DNA of 10,849 nucleotides from Pelotomaculum_B sp964543575 (lineage in GTDB: Bacteria; Bacillota; Desulfotomaculia; Desulfotomaculales; Pelotomaculaceae), in the NCBI GenBank assembly GCA_964543575.1, contig CAZIYV010000118.1:1-10849 (forward strand), read 5' to 3'. A model generated the notes under the pieces. That model saw only the letters and a program-made list of their open reading frames with translations, was not told the origin of the DNA and searched no databases. Each line of letters starts with the position of its first letter. The first letter of the stretch is position 1. The position numbers and the translations under genes were made by a program. Positions 1 to 5,340 of this stretch are shown here, piece after piece.

Positions 1-30
1 CGGGCAAAAACCTACCGGGGGTTCCTCCTG

Positions 31-292
31 TAAGGGCGGGTTTACATAATATCCTAGCCATTATCGGGTGATCGCTTATTTCATCAAAAGATCACATTTG
101 ATATACGGGATCAGATATTCATCAAAAGATCACATTTTATTTGCGGGATCAGATCGGCGGATAATGTCTTATTATGTAAAGATCGCAGATCCGGAGCCGG
201 AGGGTGGGCGTGGGATTTGCTATTGTAACTTTTGTAATGAGATAATACTGGCTTTGCAAAACCCATGAACGCCTGGAGGCGGAGCCCGCCCG
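31..292. repeat. Boundary repeat, copy A (262-bp type), paired inverted dif-like sites
   Basis: This is the head of unit A and is nearly identical to 5478-5739. It starts with GGGCGGG and ends with CCCGCCC, which can pair. Inside, TTTACATAATA pairs with a downstream TATTATGTAAA, followed inward by CATTATC pairing with GATAATG, so the left half folds as a long hairpin. Its loop holds two copies of a 38-bp direct repeat (about 81-118 and 119-156). The right half has a second, weaker inverted repeat. TTATGTAAA matches the XerD arm of dif sites. The type differs from the 240-bp copies B and C by its loop. Confidence 0.85.
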
Positions 293-306
293 ACTGGTAG
301 TGATTA

Positions 307-685
307 TTATTGCTTTTCGTAGACTATGTTAATATCATTTATAGTATTCTCCTGTTTAAATATATTGTTTTCCGAACAATGGTTTCTAATGACAAGAGTA
401 GAATCATTTAACCAATAAACATCCAGGTATTGAGATTTATCGCCAATAAAGACATTGCCTATTATACTGCCAGTAAATCTTTGATATTTTTTGAGGATAG
501 AAACTTGAGGACTAAAGCTTGTTGTAGCGCCACAATCTCTAATAAATGCAATGGCTTTATATTTACCATCAGGTGAAGGCTCAGTTTTAATTACCTTATT
601 CTCACAAAAAGAAGGGAATGAGTAGATTAAAATAATAATTGTAGCAGCTACAATTAATGGAATCCATATTTTTTTTATACTTCAC
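307..685 (-). pseudogene. Secreted or lipoprotein-like small protein, frame broken at an A8 tract (DUF5412-like)
   Basis: A single coding frame runs for about 118 codons on the minus strand (C-terminus IVYEKQ, stop at 307-309), but it has no start codon of its own. In the adjacent frame GTG (683-685), preceded by GTGAGG at 5-nt spacing, begins MKYKK. The two join only if one A is removed from the run of eight A (T8 at 669-676). The repaired product would be about 125 aa: an N-terminal hydrophobic segment (IWIPLIVAATIIILIYSF), then a polar exported domain with SPDGKYKAIAF and RDCGATT. That motif pair recalls small DUF5412-type Bacillota proteins, but this is from memory and tentative. No classical lipobox is visible before the first Cys. 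It lies downstream of, and co-directional with, the gene at 772-1044, with an 86-bp gap. The A8 could be a real frameshift, a sequencing error or a transcriptional slippage site. The function is unknown. Confidence 0.7.
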
Positions 686-771
686 TTTTTCCTCACCAAA
701 TTAATATGTTTTTATCTTTTTCCATTATATGAATCTTAAAAGCATTATCGGTTAGAAATAACACGGTCAGT

Positions 772-1044
772 TTAGAAGGATTTAATACATTGATAAATAT
801 AAAATGTTATATAAATAACTATTAAAGCTAAGCTTATAACAATACCAATCATTGAAAGGAATTTTACTGTCTCTTTTGAATAATATCTACCACTAAGAAT
901 ATTAAAAAATTTTGAAGCTTTTTCAGTTCCAAATAGCTTATTAACTCTTTCGTTTTCTTCATCTACAACTTCACCATATAAATAATAATTTAATATCGAA
1001 GCAATGAAAAGAAAAATACCAAATATTAACACATTTGTGCTCAT
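772..1044 (-). CDS. Small two-helix membrane protein, unknown function
   Basis: This 90-aa ORF starts with ATG and has GAGGA about 4 nt upstream. Hydrophobic segments lie at about residues 4-22 and 62-85. They are separated by an acidic and basic soluble loop (EVVDEENERVNKLFG and following), so both termini are probably on the same side of the membrane. I do not recognise a family. It is AT-rich like the other cargo and unlike the GC-rich boundary repeats. It is followed in the same direction by the broken exported-protein gene at 307-685, and the pair forms the cargo block of unit A, opposite in direction to rep1. The same slot in unit D holds a different membrane protein. A role in immunity or exclusion is possible but nothing in the sequence shows it. 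Confidence 0.6.
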   Translation of the reverse strand: MSTNVLIFGIFLFIASILNYYLYGEVVDEENERVNKLFGTEKASKFFNILSGRYYSKETVKFLSMIGIVISLALIVIYITFYIYQCIKSF

Positions 1045-1140
1045 GAGATCCTCGCTATCAATTGAAAATTGATTTTACTGCTTTCTTATTCTATGACATA
1101 TAATGGTATTCCTTTTGGGCTGAATAAAATCTTTACTTTA

Positions 1141-1167
1141 CTTGATTAATGGTAGTAATTTTACCGC
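1141..1167. promoter_or_regulatory. Conserved palindromic site upstream of rep1
   Basis: CTTGATTAAT is followed by an inverted repeat (GGTA ... TACC, 1151-1165) and then GC. A matching arrangement occurs in unit D at 6464-6487, where the palindrome is a perfect GGTATTAATACC. Spacing and sequence differ but the symmetry is kept. An AAGGGATA-like block follows in both (about 1195 and 6519). This suggests a protein-binding site ahead of the rep module. The binding factor is unknown. Confidence 0.45.
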
Positions 1168-1265
1168 TAGTAATACCGTTAGCCTTACAGCTATAAGGGA
1201 TATAATAGATATTTATAGTATTGATAAACTAAATATTATATATAAAATTAATAGAATAAATAATG

Positions 1266-1294
1266 TTGATAATTAATGGTAATAGCTGTATAAT
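1266..1294 (+). promoter_or_regulatory. Predicted promoter of rep1
   Basis: TTGATA (1266-1271), a 17-bp spacer and TATAAT (1289-1294) form a near-consensus vegetative promoter pointing at rep1. The start would be near 1301, leaving a leader of about 290 nt. A direct repeat of ATTAATGGTA (1145-1154, 1272-1281) overlaps the spacer. Confidence 0.65.
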
Positions 1295-1319
1295 ATTATA
1301 AAATAATGAAGGAGGTGAA

Positions 1320-1588
1320 AGGCCCTTAACTTTAATAGATTAAAAGATGCATAAATTAAAAAGTCCTCAATTAAATTAAAATTAAAATGTGATTTATTGG
1401 GTACAAAAAGATAGTTTAAGAATGCCGATAAATTAAAATGAATAATTCGCCAATTGAACGTTGATGTTCGGCGGTATAGATAAATGTAAATGTGAAACGG
1501 CATAAATTTATAATATGAAGGCCCAAGTTGATTATTGAGAAGATGAGATGAGGCAAACAGCAATCTTTTCAAACCAGCTTAAGGGCCT
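1320..1588 (+). other. 269-bp AT-rich segment with 10-bp terminal inverted repeats, between a strong Shine-Dalgarno and the rep1 start
   Basis: AGGCCCTTAA (1320-1329) and TTAAGGGCCT (1579-1588) are perfect inverted repeats. Just before the left one lies a strong Shine-Dalgarno, AAGGAGGTGAA (1309-1319), with no start codon after it. Just after the right one lies AAATTT and the rep1 ATG. Removing the segment, or folding the ends together in RNA, would put the Shine-Dalgarno about 8 nt from the ATG. An internal hairpin is visible at 1449-1474 (CGCC/GGCG enclosing GAAC/GTTC). The segment may be a MITE-like insertion with an AA duplication, a structured leader or a small intron. The rep2 leader has no equivalent. 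Confidence 0.5.
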
Positions 1589-1594
1589 AAATTT

Positions 1595-2317
1595 ATGTCT
1601 TTTGCCAATGCTCGTATCTATGACTTAGGTGATGGAGAATTCGAAGCAAAGTATTCAGAGTCAGGGTGGATAACGTTTGAGAATAGAAACACCAAAATAA
1701 AAGGAGACAACAAGCAGATAACGGTGAGAGGTGAATCTCACGAATACAAACAGAATAGGATAAAAACAATTACCAGGGCCAGAGGTAATGTACGGCGTAA
1801 AATCATCAGGCATAGGATGTTTCGCAAGTGGGAACTAACATTTAGTGAAAACATTCAGGAGATCAGTACAGCCGACAGACACTTCAGTAATCTCATGAAA
1901 AAAATCAACAGGCGTTACCCAAATTTCAAGTACATCGCAACCAGAGAGTTTCAAGATAAAAATGGTAGGGGCGCTGTACATTATCATGTTGCTGTGAATA
2001 TGTATATTCCCAAAAAAGAGTTAGATAAACTATGGGGAAAAGGCTTTACCTGGATGAAAGCTTTCAAAGGTGATGAAAACAACTGTAGTAAGAGCATTTA
2101 CAATTACCTGACGAAATACTTAACCAAGCATACTGACGACGGAAGGTTGAAGGGACGGCATCTTTATCTTTGTTCACAGGCTTTAGATGTGCCCTATGCA
2201 GATATGACATTTGACAGTAAAGATGATTTTCTGAAACACCTTTGCGAAAATTATCCAAGCACAACAGGGAAATTCATAAAGTATTATGAAGAAGAACAAT
2301 TGACCGTTGTAATCTAA
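1595..2317 (+). CDS. HUH-superfamily rolling-circle replication initiator (Rep), copy 1
   Basis: This 240-aa protein has the three motifs of an HUH endonuclease in order: motif 1 KWELTF (residues 78-83), motif 2 AVHYHV (127-132, metal-binding His129 and His131), and motif 3 YLTKYLTK (171-178), with Tyr171 and Tyr175 in a YxxxY arrangement as in phi-X174 A-type initiators. Family knowledge predicts that it nicks one strand at the element's origin, stays linked to the 5' end through a tyrosine and drives rolling-circle replication. It resembles the product at 9217-9996 in motif order, in the preceding IKT(I/L)xRAR segment and in the (L/I)WG(K/Q)GF segment, but is clearly diverged overall. ATG 1595 has only a weak AAGGG 9 nt upstream, and that AAGGG lies inside the TTAAGGGCCT arm that could pair with 1320-1329. 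Expression may therefore depend on that leader. No helicase domain is present, so host helicase would be needed. Confidence 0.88.
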   Translation: MSFANARIYDLGDGEFEAKYSESGWITFENRNTKIKGDNKQITVRGESHEYKQNRIKTITRARGNVRRKIIRHRMFRKWELTFSENIQEISTADRHFSNLMKKINRRYPNFKYIATREFQDKNGRGAVHYHVAVNMYIPKKELDKLWGKGFTWMKAFKGDENNCSKSIYNYLTKYLTKHTDDGRLKGRHLYLCSQALDVPYADMTFDSKDDFLKHLCENYPSTTGKFIKYYEEEQLTVVI

Positions 2318-2380
2318 ATGTCTTTTTATGGAGTATTAGTGATAGAAAAAGACGGGCAGTTCCCAAAAGCGACTTTCCAT

Positions 2381-2415
2381 AGAGACAAAAAGTTATCAAA
2401 TCCGTCGAAGAAGAA
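2381..2415 (+). pseudogene. Remnant of the 3' end of a ribbon-helix-helix gene
   Basis: This stretch matches the last codons and stop region of the RHH gene in unit D (10327-10360). It has one A missing from the A-run, and the stop codon is changed (GAATAAG to GAAGAAG). Upstream of 2381 the two units no longer align. Unit A therefore probably lost its RHH gene by a junction here, or unit D gained one. A 57-codon frame at 2318-2491 starting directly after the rep1 stop crosses this junction and is probably fortuitous. Confidence 0.45.
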
Positions 2416-2425
2416 AAGTAATATA

Positions 2426-2491
2426 TTAACGTGCGGCACACGGCATATGGGGATCCCTTTGGAGGGGCCCCGGTGCCGGTGCGCTCGTTAA
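2426..2491 (+). other. 66-bp GC-rich imperfect inverted repeat after rep1, candidate replication origin or terminator
   Basis: The ends are TTAACG and CGTTAA. Inward, GGCAC/ACGGCA-like sequence pairs with TGCCGGTGCGC, and GGGG pairs with CCCC around 2450-2471. The second copy (10373-10439) folds better, with a nine-pair CACCGGCAC/GTGCCGGTG stem, and here one C is missing. Its fixed position just past the rep module suggests a nick-site hairpin or single-strand origin. A terminator is less likely because no T-run follows. Confidence 0.5.
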
Positions 2492-2551
2492 CAGGTAGTT
2501 TTGTATTAACAGATCTGACAAGGCCGTAGAATCCATTTTAAGACACGAAAA

Positions 2552-2585
2552 AGACTTGGCTGGTATGAATGCCTTTGCCAGGTCT
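2552..2585 (+). terminator. Hairpin after rep1, possible weak terminator
   Basis: AGACTTGGC pairs with GCCAGGTCT over nine positions (one T-G wobble), with a 16-nt loop followed by TTCTGTTT. The same hairpin is at 10501-10534 with an extra wobble. The frame through it (LAGMNAFARSF) is open in both copies but mostly with replacement changes, so structure is the better explanation. Confidence 0.35.
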
Positions 2586-2844
2586 TTCTGTTTGCCTGGA
2601 TGATCAAATAAACCGAAGGATAAGGCTTACCAGGGCCACCCCCGGCCACCAATAACCAGGCGGCAGAGGCTCCATGTCAAGGCCGCGCCTTTGATAGATA
2701 AAACCAACTCTTAAGATAAAACCCTCACAAGTCACAAACATTAACATGATACGGAAGGCCAGCGCCCGCAGGGTTCAGCCTTGATCATGGAGAGGCCGGC
2801 TGGTTAAGCTAACTAGCGGGGGGCCTTGGTTAAGGTGAATTTAT

Positions 2845-2872
2845 AAACAATAGTTTACGAATTATAGTTCAT
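2845..2872. promoter_or_regulatory. Iteron-like sites in unit A tail
   Basis: AAACAATAGTTTA (2845-2857) is followed by GAATTATAGTTCAT (2859-2872). The first matches sites in the other units: 10794-10806 (unit D), 4691-4703 on the other strand (unit C), and 3379-3394 with one change (unit B). The sharing suggests one DNA-binding protein acts on all units. Confidence 0.5.
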
Positions 2873-2907
2873 ACCAATTCTGAGGCAGGGATATTTTTTA
2901 AACGAGA

Positions 2908-2934
2908 GATATTATGTAAAACCGCATAGATAAT
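2908..2934. repeat. Inverted partial copy of the unit boundary (right end of unit A)
   Basis: GATATTATGTAAAACCGC reads, on the other strand, GCGGTTTTACATAATATC, a near match to the boundary start GCGGGTTTACATAATATC in the opposite direction. GCATAGATAA follows. Equivalent sites are at 4073-4103 and 5341-5371. Each unit thus has a terminal-inverted-repeat-like pair, although this one lies about 130 bp inside the junction. Confidence 0.6.
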
Positions 2935-3040
2935 CTAACCCGGTAGGCAACATTATGGGCGGGAATAAAATGAAGGAGTCTGCAACCAGAAAACAACCGC
3001 CCAGACTAGAAGGCAGTAAGCGTAATTAGAGCATGCTTTC

Positions 3041-3280
3041 TAAGGGCGGGTTTACATAATATCCTGGCATTATCGGGCCTAACCACAGATCAAACCCCAG
3101 AGGAGGCCGGATAATAGCTTATTATGTAAAGGCTTATAGCCCGGAGATGTAGGGATGGTAGGGGTTTTGCCATGGTCATATACTGTAACCCATTTATTGC
3201 CCTGGTTGCCGGCTGCAGCTGCCTATTATGAGTTACAAAACAAGCAAAACCCATGACTGACCGGAAGCGCAGCCCGCCCG
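3041..3280. repeat. Boundary repeat, copy B (240-bp type)
   Basis: GGGCGGG (3044-3050) and CCCGCCC (3273-3279) bound the repeat. TTTACATAATA (3051-3061) pairs perfectly with TATTATGTAAA (3120-3130). Inside, ATTATC pairs with GATAAT, then after one mismatch GGCCT pairs with AGGCC, leaving an asymmetric bulge and a 23-nt loop. The right half has GGGTTTTGC (3160-3168) pairing with GCAAAACCC, enclosing a TGTAAC/GTTACA pair. The whole repeat could form a three-way junction in single-stranded DNA. Head of unit B. Confidence 0.85.
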
Positions 3281-3329
3281 TTTCTGAACGTCTAACCTTT
3301 CATGGGAGGGTTTTCTGTGTCTCTGGAGA

Positions 3330-3367
3330 TACAAATGTGTCAAAAAGGGTACAAATGTGTCAAAAAA
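3330..3367. promoter_or_regulatory. Two direct repeats containing TGTGTC
   Basis: TACAAATGTGTCAAAAA occurs twice with a 20-bp period. It is preceded by an imperfect palindrome, TGTGTCTC/GAGATACA (3316-3333). Unit C has at the same place GACACAATTGTGTC, a perfect palindrome, with flanking TGTGTC/GACACA copies. It is probably a protein-binding array. Confidence 0.5.
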
Positions 3368-3378
3368 AGGACGAAGCG

Positions 3379-3434
3379 ATAAACGATTGTTTAAAAACTT
3401 AAACGATTGATTAAGAAAATAATCTATCGTTTAA
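3379..3434. promoter_or_regulatory. Three iteron-like palindromic sites, unit B
   Basis: The sites are ATAAACGATTGTTTAA (3379-3394), TTAAACGATTGATTAA (3399-3414) and TAATCTATCGTTTAA (3420-3434, inverted). They lie 20-21 bp apart, about two helical turns, so a bound protein would sit on one DNA face. They are the same motif as the sites in units A, C and D with A/C changes in the centre. Confidence 0.55.
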
Positions 3435-3507
3435 GTTTTACCAGGTTATACCAGGATTCACCAGGATCCTCTCTGACGGTCTTTATAAGCTCATCAAAGG
3501 GCTTCAT

Positions 3508-3525
3508 ACCGGCAGAGCCGGTTTT
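3508..3525 (+). terminator. Short terminator hairpin, unit B
   Basis: ACCGGC, loop AGA, GCCGGT, then TTT. It is identical in unit C (4774-4791). The stem is strong but the T-run is short, so termination may be weak. Confidence 0.45.
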
Positions 3526-3559
3526 GCGTCGCGGCGCGATCGTAGCGAAGCGGAGAGCC

Positions 3560-3589
3560 TTTACTTGGGGGAGGCCTCCCTGGTATAAT
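3560..3589 (+). promoter_or_regulatory. Putative promoter inside unit B
   Basis: TTTACT (3560-3565), an 18-bp spacer and TATAAT (3584-3589) with the extended element TGG just before it. The spacer holds the perfect palindrome GGGAGGCCTCCC (3569-3580), which could be an operator. It is unchanged in unit C (4826-4855). Confidence 0.5.
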
Positions 3590-3595
3590 CTCACG

Positions 3596-3732
3596 GGTTC
3601 GCGCCTCCGCAGGGCGGGTGCCCGGCGGGGCGCGTGCTTTGAGGGGTTCGGGGAGGCCAGGGGCCACAAGTCAAGGCCGCAAAAACCGGCCTATCTCTGA
3701 GGCAGAAAACTGAGGCAGGGCGGAGGTTTTTT
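3596..3732 (+). ncRNA. Candidate small non-coding RNA of unit B
   Basis: The predicted start falls next to a very stable hairpin at 3600-3634: CGCGCC/GGCGCG, CCGC/GCGG and GGGC/GCCC stacked. The stretch then runs through two CTGAGGCAG copies to a T-run at 3727-3732. It is conserved in unit C (4862-4998). Neither transcription nor the end is shown, and no clear hairpin precedes the T-run. Confidence 0.35.
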
Positions 3733-3800
3733 CTTTTCCCCAGGAGGCTTTTGACGGAGGATGAACGGATGGAGAAGAATTAAGCGCGCCGCCTGCCTGC

Positions 3801-3831
3801 CGGACATGGGGGCAGGGGGTCCCCGTGTCCG
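3801..3831 (+). other. Eleven-pair hairpin with compensatory changes, unit B
   Basis: The left arm 3801-3811 pairs with 3821-3831, with a 9-nt loop. In unit C the same stem (5068-5078 with 5088-5098) differs at both sides of two pairs (G-C to A-T, A-T to C-G) and at one side of a third (G-C to G-T), yet all eleven positions still pair. This points to a structure kept in single-stranded DNA or RNA. Confidence 0.65.
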
Positions 3832-3904
3832 CCAGCCAGCCGGTGCGGAGCTAATGTTTTAACAGCCGAAATCATCATGGCGGAGCTGGAAGCGGTAATC
3901 GTTT

Positions 3905-3932
3905 TTCAGCCGTGATAGTAACACCGGCTGAA
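3905..3932 (+). other. TTCAGCCG/CGGCTGAA hairpin, unit B
   Basis: An eight-pair perfect stem encloses a loop of TGATAGTAACAC. In unit C (5172-5199) one change (TGATAG to TGTTAG) allows an alternative longer stem using GTGTT/AACAC. The role is unknown. Confidence 0.5.
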
Positions 3933-4072
3933 GCGGCCATGTGTGACCGTTCGAAAATAGGCATTAGCCCTTGGTATTACTGTAAAAGTGCCAAAATGAG
4001 AATGATTCTAGAAAAATCAAAAAAAGCACCTTTTCTGCTACCAGTTCTGGAAGTAACTACCACCCTATATTT

Positions 4073-4130
4073 CCAGATATTATGTAACACCCGCATAGGT
4101 AACAGAGCCCTTTGACAACAAGTAAAGGGC
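4073..4130. repeat. Inverted boundary copy plus CCCTTT hairpin (right end of unit B)
   Basis: CCAGATATTATGTAAC and then ACCCGC (4073-4094) are, reversed, a near copy of the boundary start at 3045-3067, differing by small indels and a base change. GCATAGGTAAC follows. Next is GCCCTTT (4107-4113) pairing with AAAGGGC (4124-4130). Both are unchanged in unit C at 5341-5398. Confidence 0.6.
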
Positions 4131-4209
4131 GGCGATAAAATAAGCGCAAGCACCACAAAAACAGCTACCCGCCCTGAGATGCCGGAATCACCTTCGCCGA
4201 CATCCTTTC

Positions 4210-4449
4210 TAAGGGCGGGTTTACATAATATCCTGGTATTATCGGGCCTAACCCCAGATCAAACCCCAGAGGAGGCAGGATAATATCTTATTATGTAAAG
4301 GCTTATAGCCCGGAGATGTAGGGATGGTAGGGGTTTTGCCATGGTCATATACTGTAACTCATTTTTTGCCCTGGCTGCCAGCTGCAGCTGCTTGTTTTGA
4401 GTCACAAAATAAGCAAAATCCATGACTGACCGGAATCGAAGCCCGCCCG
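4210..4449. repeat. Boundary repeat, copy C (240-bp type)
   Basis: This is a near-copy of 3041-3280, with the same inverted TTTACATAATA/TATTATGTAAA pair (from 4220), the same GGGTTTTGC block, and GGGCGGG/CCCGCCC ends. The right-half inner stem is slightly degraded (GTAACT/AGTCAC). It is the head of unit C and the junction with unit B. Confidence 0.85.
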
Positions 4450-4651
4450 GAAGCGAAGGTATAACCTTTCTCAGTAGGGCTTTTCTCTTGTAACTCATAC
4501 TCCGGGCCATGCTATTTTTCATGTACAAGTCTCCCTTACACTCTGCTAAGTTTTGGTAAGGTTTTGGGCTTTTCGCAAAAAGTTTGATTTTCAGGCCTGG
4601 ATTAGGCTGTTTCTGAACGGCCTAAAATCTCCTGGTCTTTTTGTGTCTTTT

Positions 4652-4723
4652 CCGACACAATTGTGTCGATTTTGACACAAGAAGGCAATCAACTATTGTT
4701 TAAAATCTTAAACTATAGTTTAA
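4652..4723. promoter_or_regulatory. Palindromic binding-site array, unit C
   Basis: GACACAATTGTGTC is a perfect 14-bp palindrome flanked by further TGTGTC and GACACA copies. It is followed by AACTATTGTTTAA (4691-4703) and the perfect palindrome TTAAACTATAGTTTAA (4708-4723). The site classes occur in the same order as in unit B. Confidence 0.55.
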
Positions 4724-4773
4724 CGTCACAGGATCCTCTCTGAGATCATTCAAGGCTTATCAAAGGGTTTCAT

Positions 4774-4791
4774 ACCGGCAGAGCCGGTTTT
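4774..4791 (+). terminator. Short terminator hairpin, unit C
   Basis: ACCGGC, AGA, GCCGGT and TTT, identical to the unit B copy at 3508-3525. It lies just upstream of the putative internal promoter and may insulate it from read-through. Confidence 0.45.
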
Positions 4792-4825
4792 GCGTCGCGT
4801 AGCGATCGTAGCGAAGCGCAGAGCC

Positions 4826-4855
4826 TTTACTTGGGGGAGGCCTCCCTGGTATAAT
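4826..4855 (+). promoter_or_regulatory. Putative promoter inside unit C
   Basis: TTTACT, 18-bp spacer, TGG and TATAAT, with the GGGAGGCCTCCC palindrome in the spacer, as in unit B. The same stable GC hairpin follows at 4866-4900. Confidence 0.5.
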
Positions 4856-5067
4856 CTCACGGGTTCGCGCCTCCGCAGGGCGGGTGCCCGGCGGGGCGCG
4901 TGCTTTGAGGGGTTCGGGGAGGCCAGGGGCCACAAGTCAAGGCCGCAAAAACCGGCCTATCTCTGAGGCAGAAAACTGAGGTAGGGCGGAGGTTTTTTTC
5001 TTTTCCTCCGGAGGCTTTAACGTGAGGTTGCACGGATGGAGAAGAATTAAGCGCGCCGCCTGCCTGC

Positions 5068-5098
5068 CGACCATGGGGGCAGGGGGTCCCTGTGGTCG
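5068..5098 (+). other. Eleven-pair hairpin with compensatory changes, unit C
   Basis: Counterpart of 3801-3831. The arms read CGACCATGGGG and CCCTGTGGTCG. Relative to unit B, two base pairs are changed on both sides and one becomes G-T. Confidence 0.65.
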
Positions 5099-5171
5099 CC
5101 AGCCAGCCGGCGCGGAGCTAATATTTTAACAGCCGGAATCATCGTGCCGGAGCTGGAAGAGGTAATCGTTT

Positions 5172-5199
5172 TTCAGCCGTGTTAGTAACACCGGCTGAA
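5172..5199 (+). other. TTCAGCCG/CGGCTGAA hairpin, unit C
   Basis: Counterpart of 3905-3932. Here CAGCC, GTGTT, loop AGT, AACAC and GGCTG can form a ten-pair stem with one bulged C. Confidence 0.5.
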
Positions 5200-5340
5200 G
5201 TACCCACGGGTGGGCGTATCAAAACAGGCATTAGCCCTTGGTATTACTATAAAAGTGCCAAAATGAGAATGATTCTAGAAAAATCAAAAAAAGCACCTTT
5301 TCCGCTACCAGTTCTGGAAGTAACTGCCACTCTTTTATTT

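Larger units (their letters stand above)
2381..2901 (+). repeat. Rep-downstream non-coding module, copy 1
   Basis: This stretch aligns along almost its full length with 10327-10849, with scattered substitutions and small indels, so units A and D share a tail while their rep genes differ. It contains the long inverted repeat at 2426-2491, the hairpin at 2552-2585 and the AAACAATAGTTTA sites at 2845-2872. I see no credible ORF. Frames differ between copies because of single-base indels, which argues for function at the DNA or RNA level. The rest up to 3040 holds the inverted boundary copy at 2908 and otherwise nothing recognisable. Confidence 0.8.
3041..4209 (+). other. Unit B: rep-less, gene-less tandem unit
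   Basis: This is a 1169-bp unit running from one boundary repeat to the next. Its order is boundary repeat, TGTGTC direct repeats, three TTAAACGATTG-type palindromes, a terminator hairpin, a putative promoter with a GC hairpin, a covarying hairpin, a TTCAGCCG hairpin, the inverted boundary copy and a CCCTTT hairpin. From 3466 to 4199 it is a near-copy of 4731-5468 in unit C. The open frames in it lie on both strands of the same GC-rich stretch and show no gene-like features. Satellite or remnant status is inferred. Confidence 0.7.

Noticed and set aside
81..156. Two 38-bp direct repeats as a mini CRISPR
   Set aside because: Only two copies, directly adjacent with no spacer and no cas genes.
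68..268. 66-aa frame in boundary repeat A, repeated at 5515-5715 in copy D
   Set aside because: It runs through the inverted dif-like sites and two 38-bp repeats, starts with GTG without a ribosome site, and is absent from copies B and C. It is a by-product of structured DNA.
1273..1572. 99-aa minus-strand frame
   Set aside because: It lies in the AT-rich leader or insert, overlaps the rep1 promoter, has low-complexity hydrophobic composition and no clear ribosome site.
2318..2491. 57-codon frame starting right after the rep1 stop
   Set aside because: It crosses the RHH-remnant junction and the long inverted repeat, has no ribosome site and its frame is not kept in the second copy.
3600..3634. 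tRNA-like reading of the GC hairpin (GGGTTCGCGCC)
   Set aside because: No cloverleaf, anticodon arm or acceptor stem can be formed.
3407..3700. Overlapping plus- and minus-strand frames in unit B, and the minus frame at 4750-4935 in unit C
   Set aside because: Both strands open in the same GC-rich stretch because of base composition. Frames end differently between copies and cover a terminator, a promoter and hairpins.
4259..4528. 89-aa minus-strand frame over boundary repeat C
   Set aside because: It is not open in copy B and overlaps the inverted repeats.
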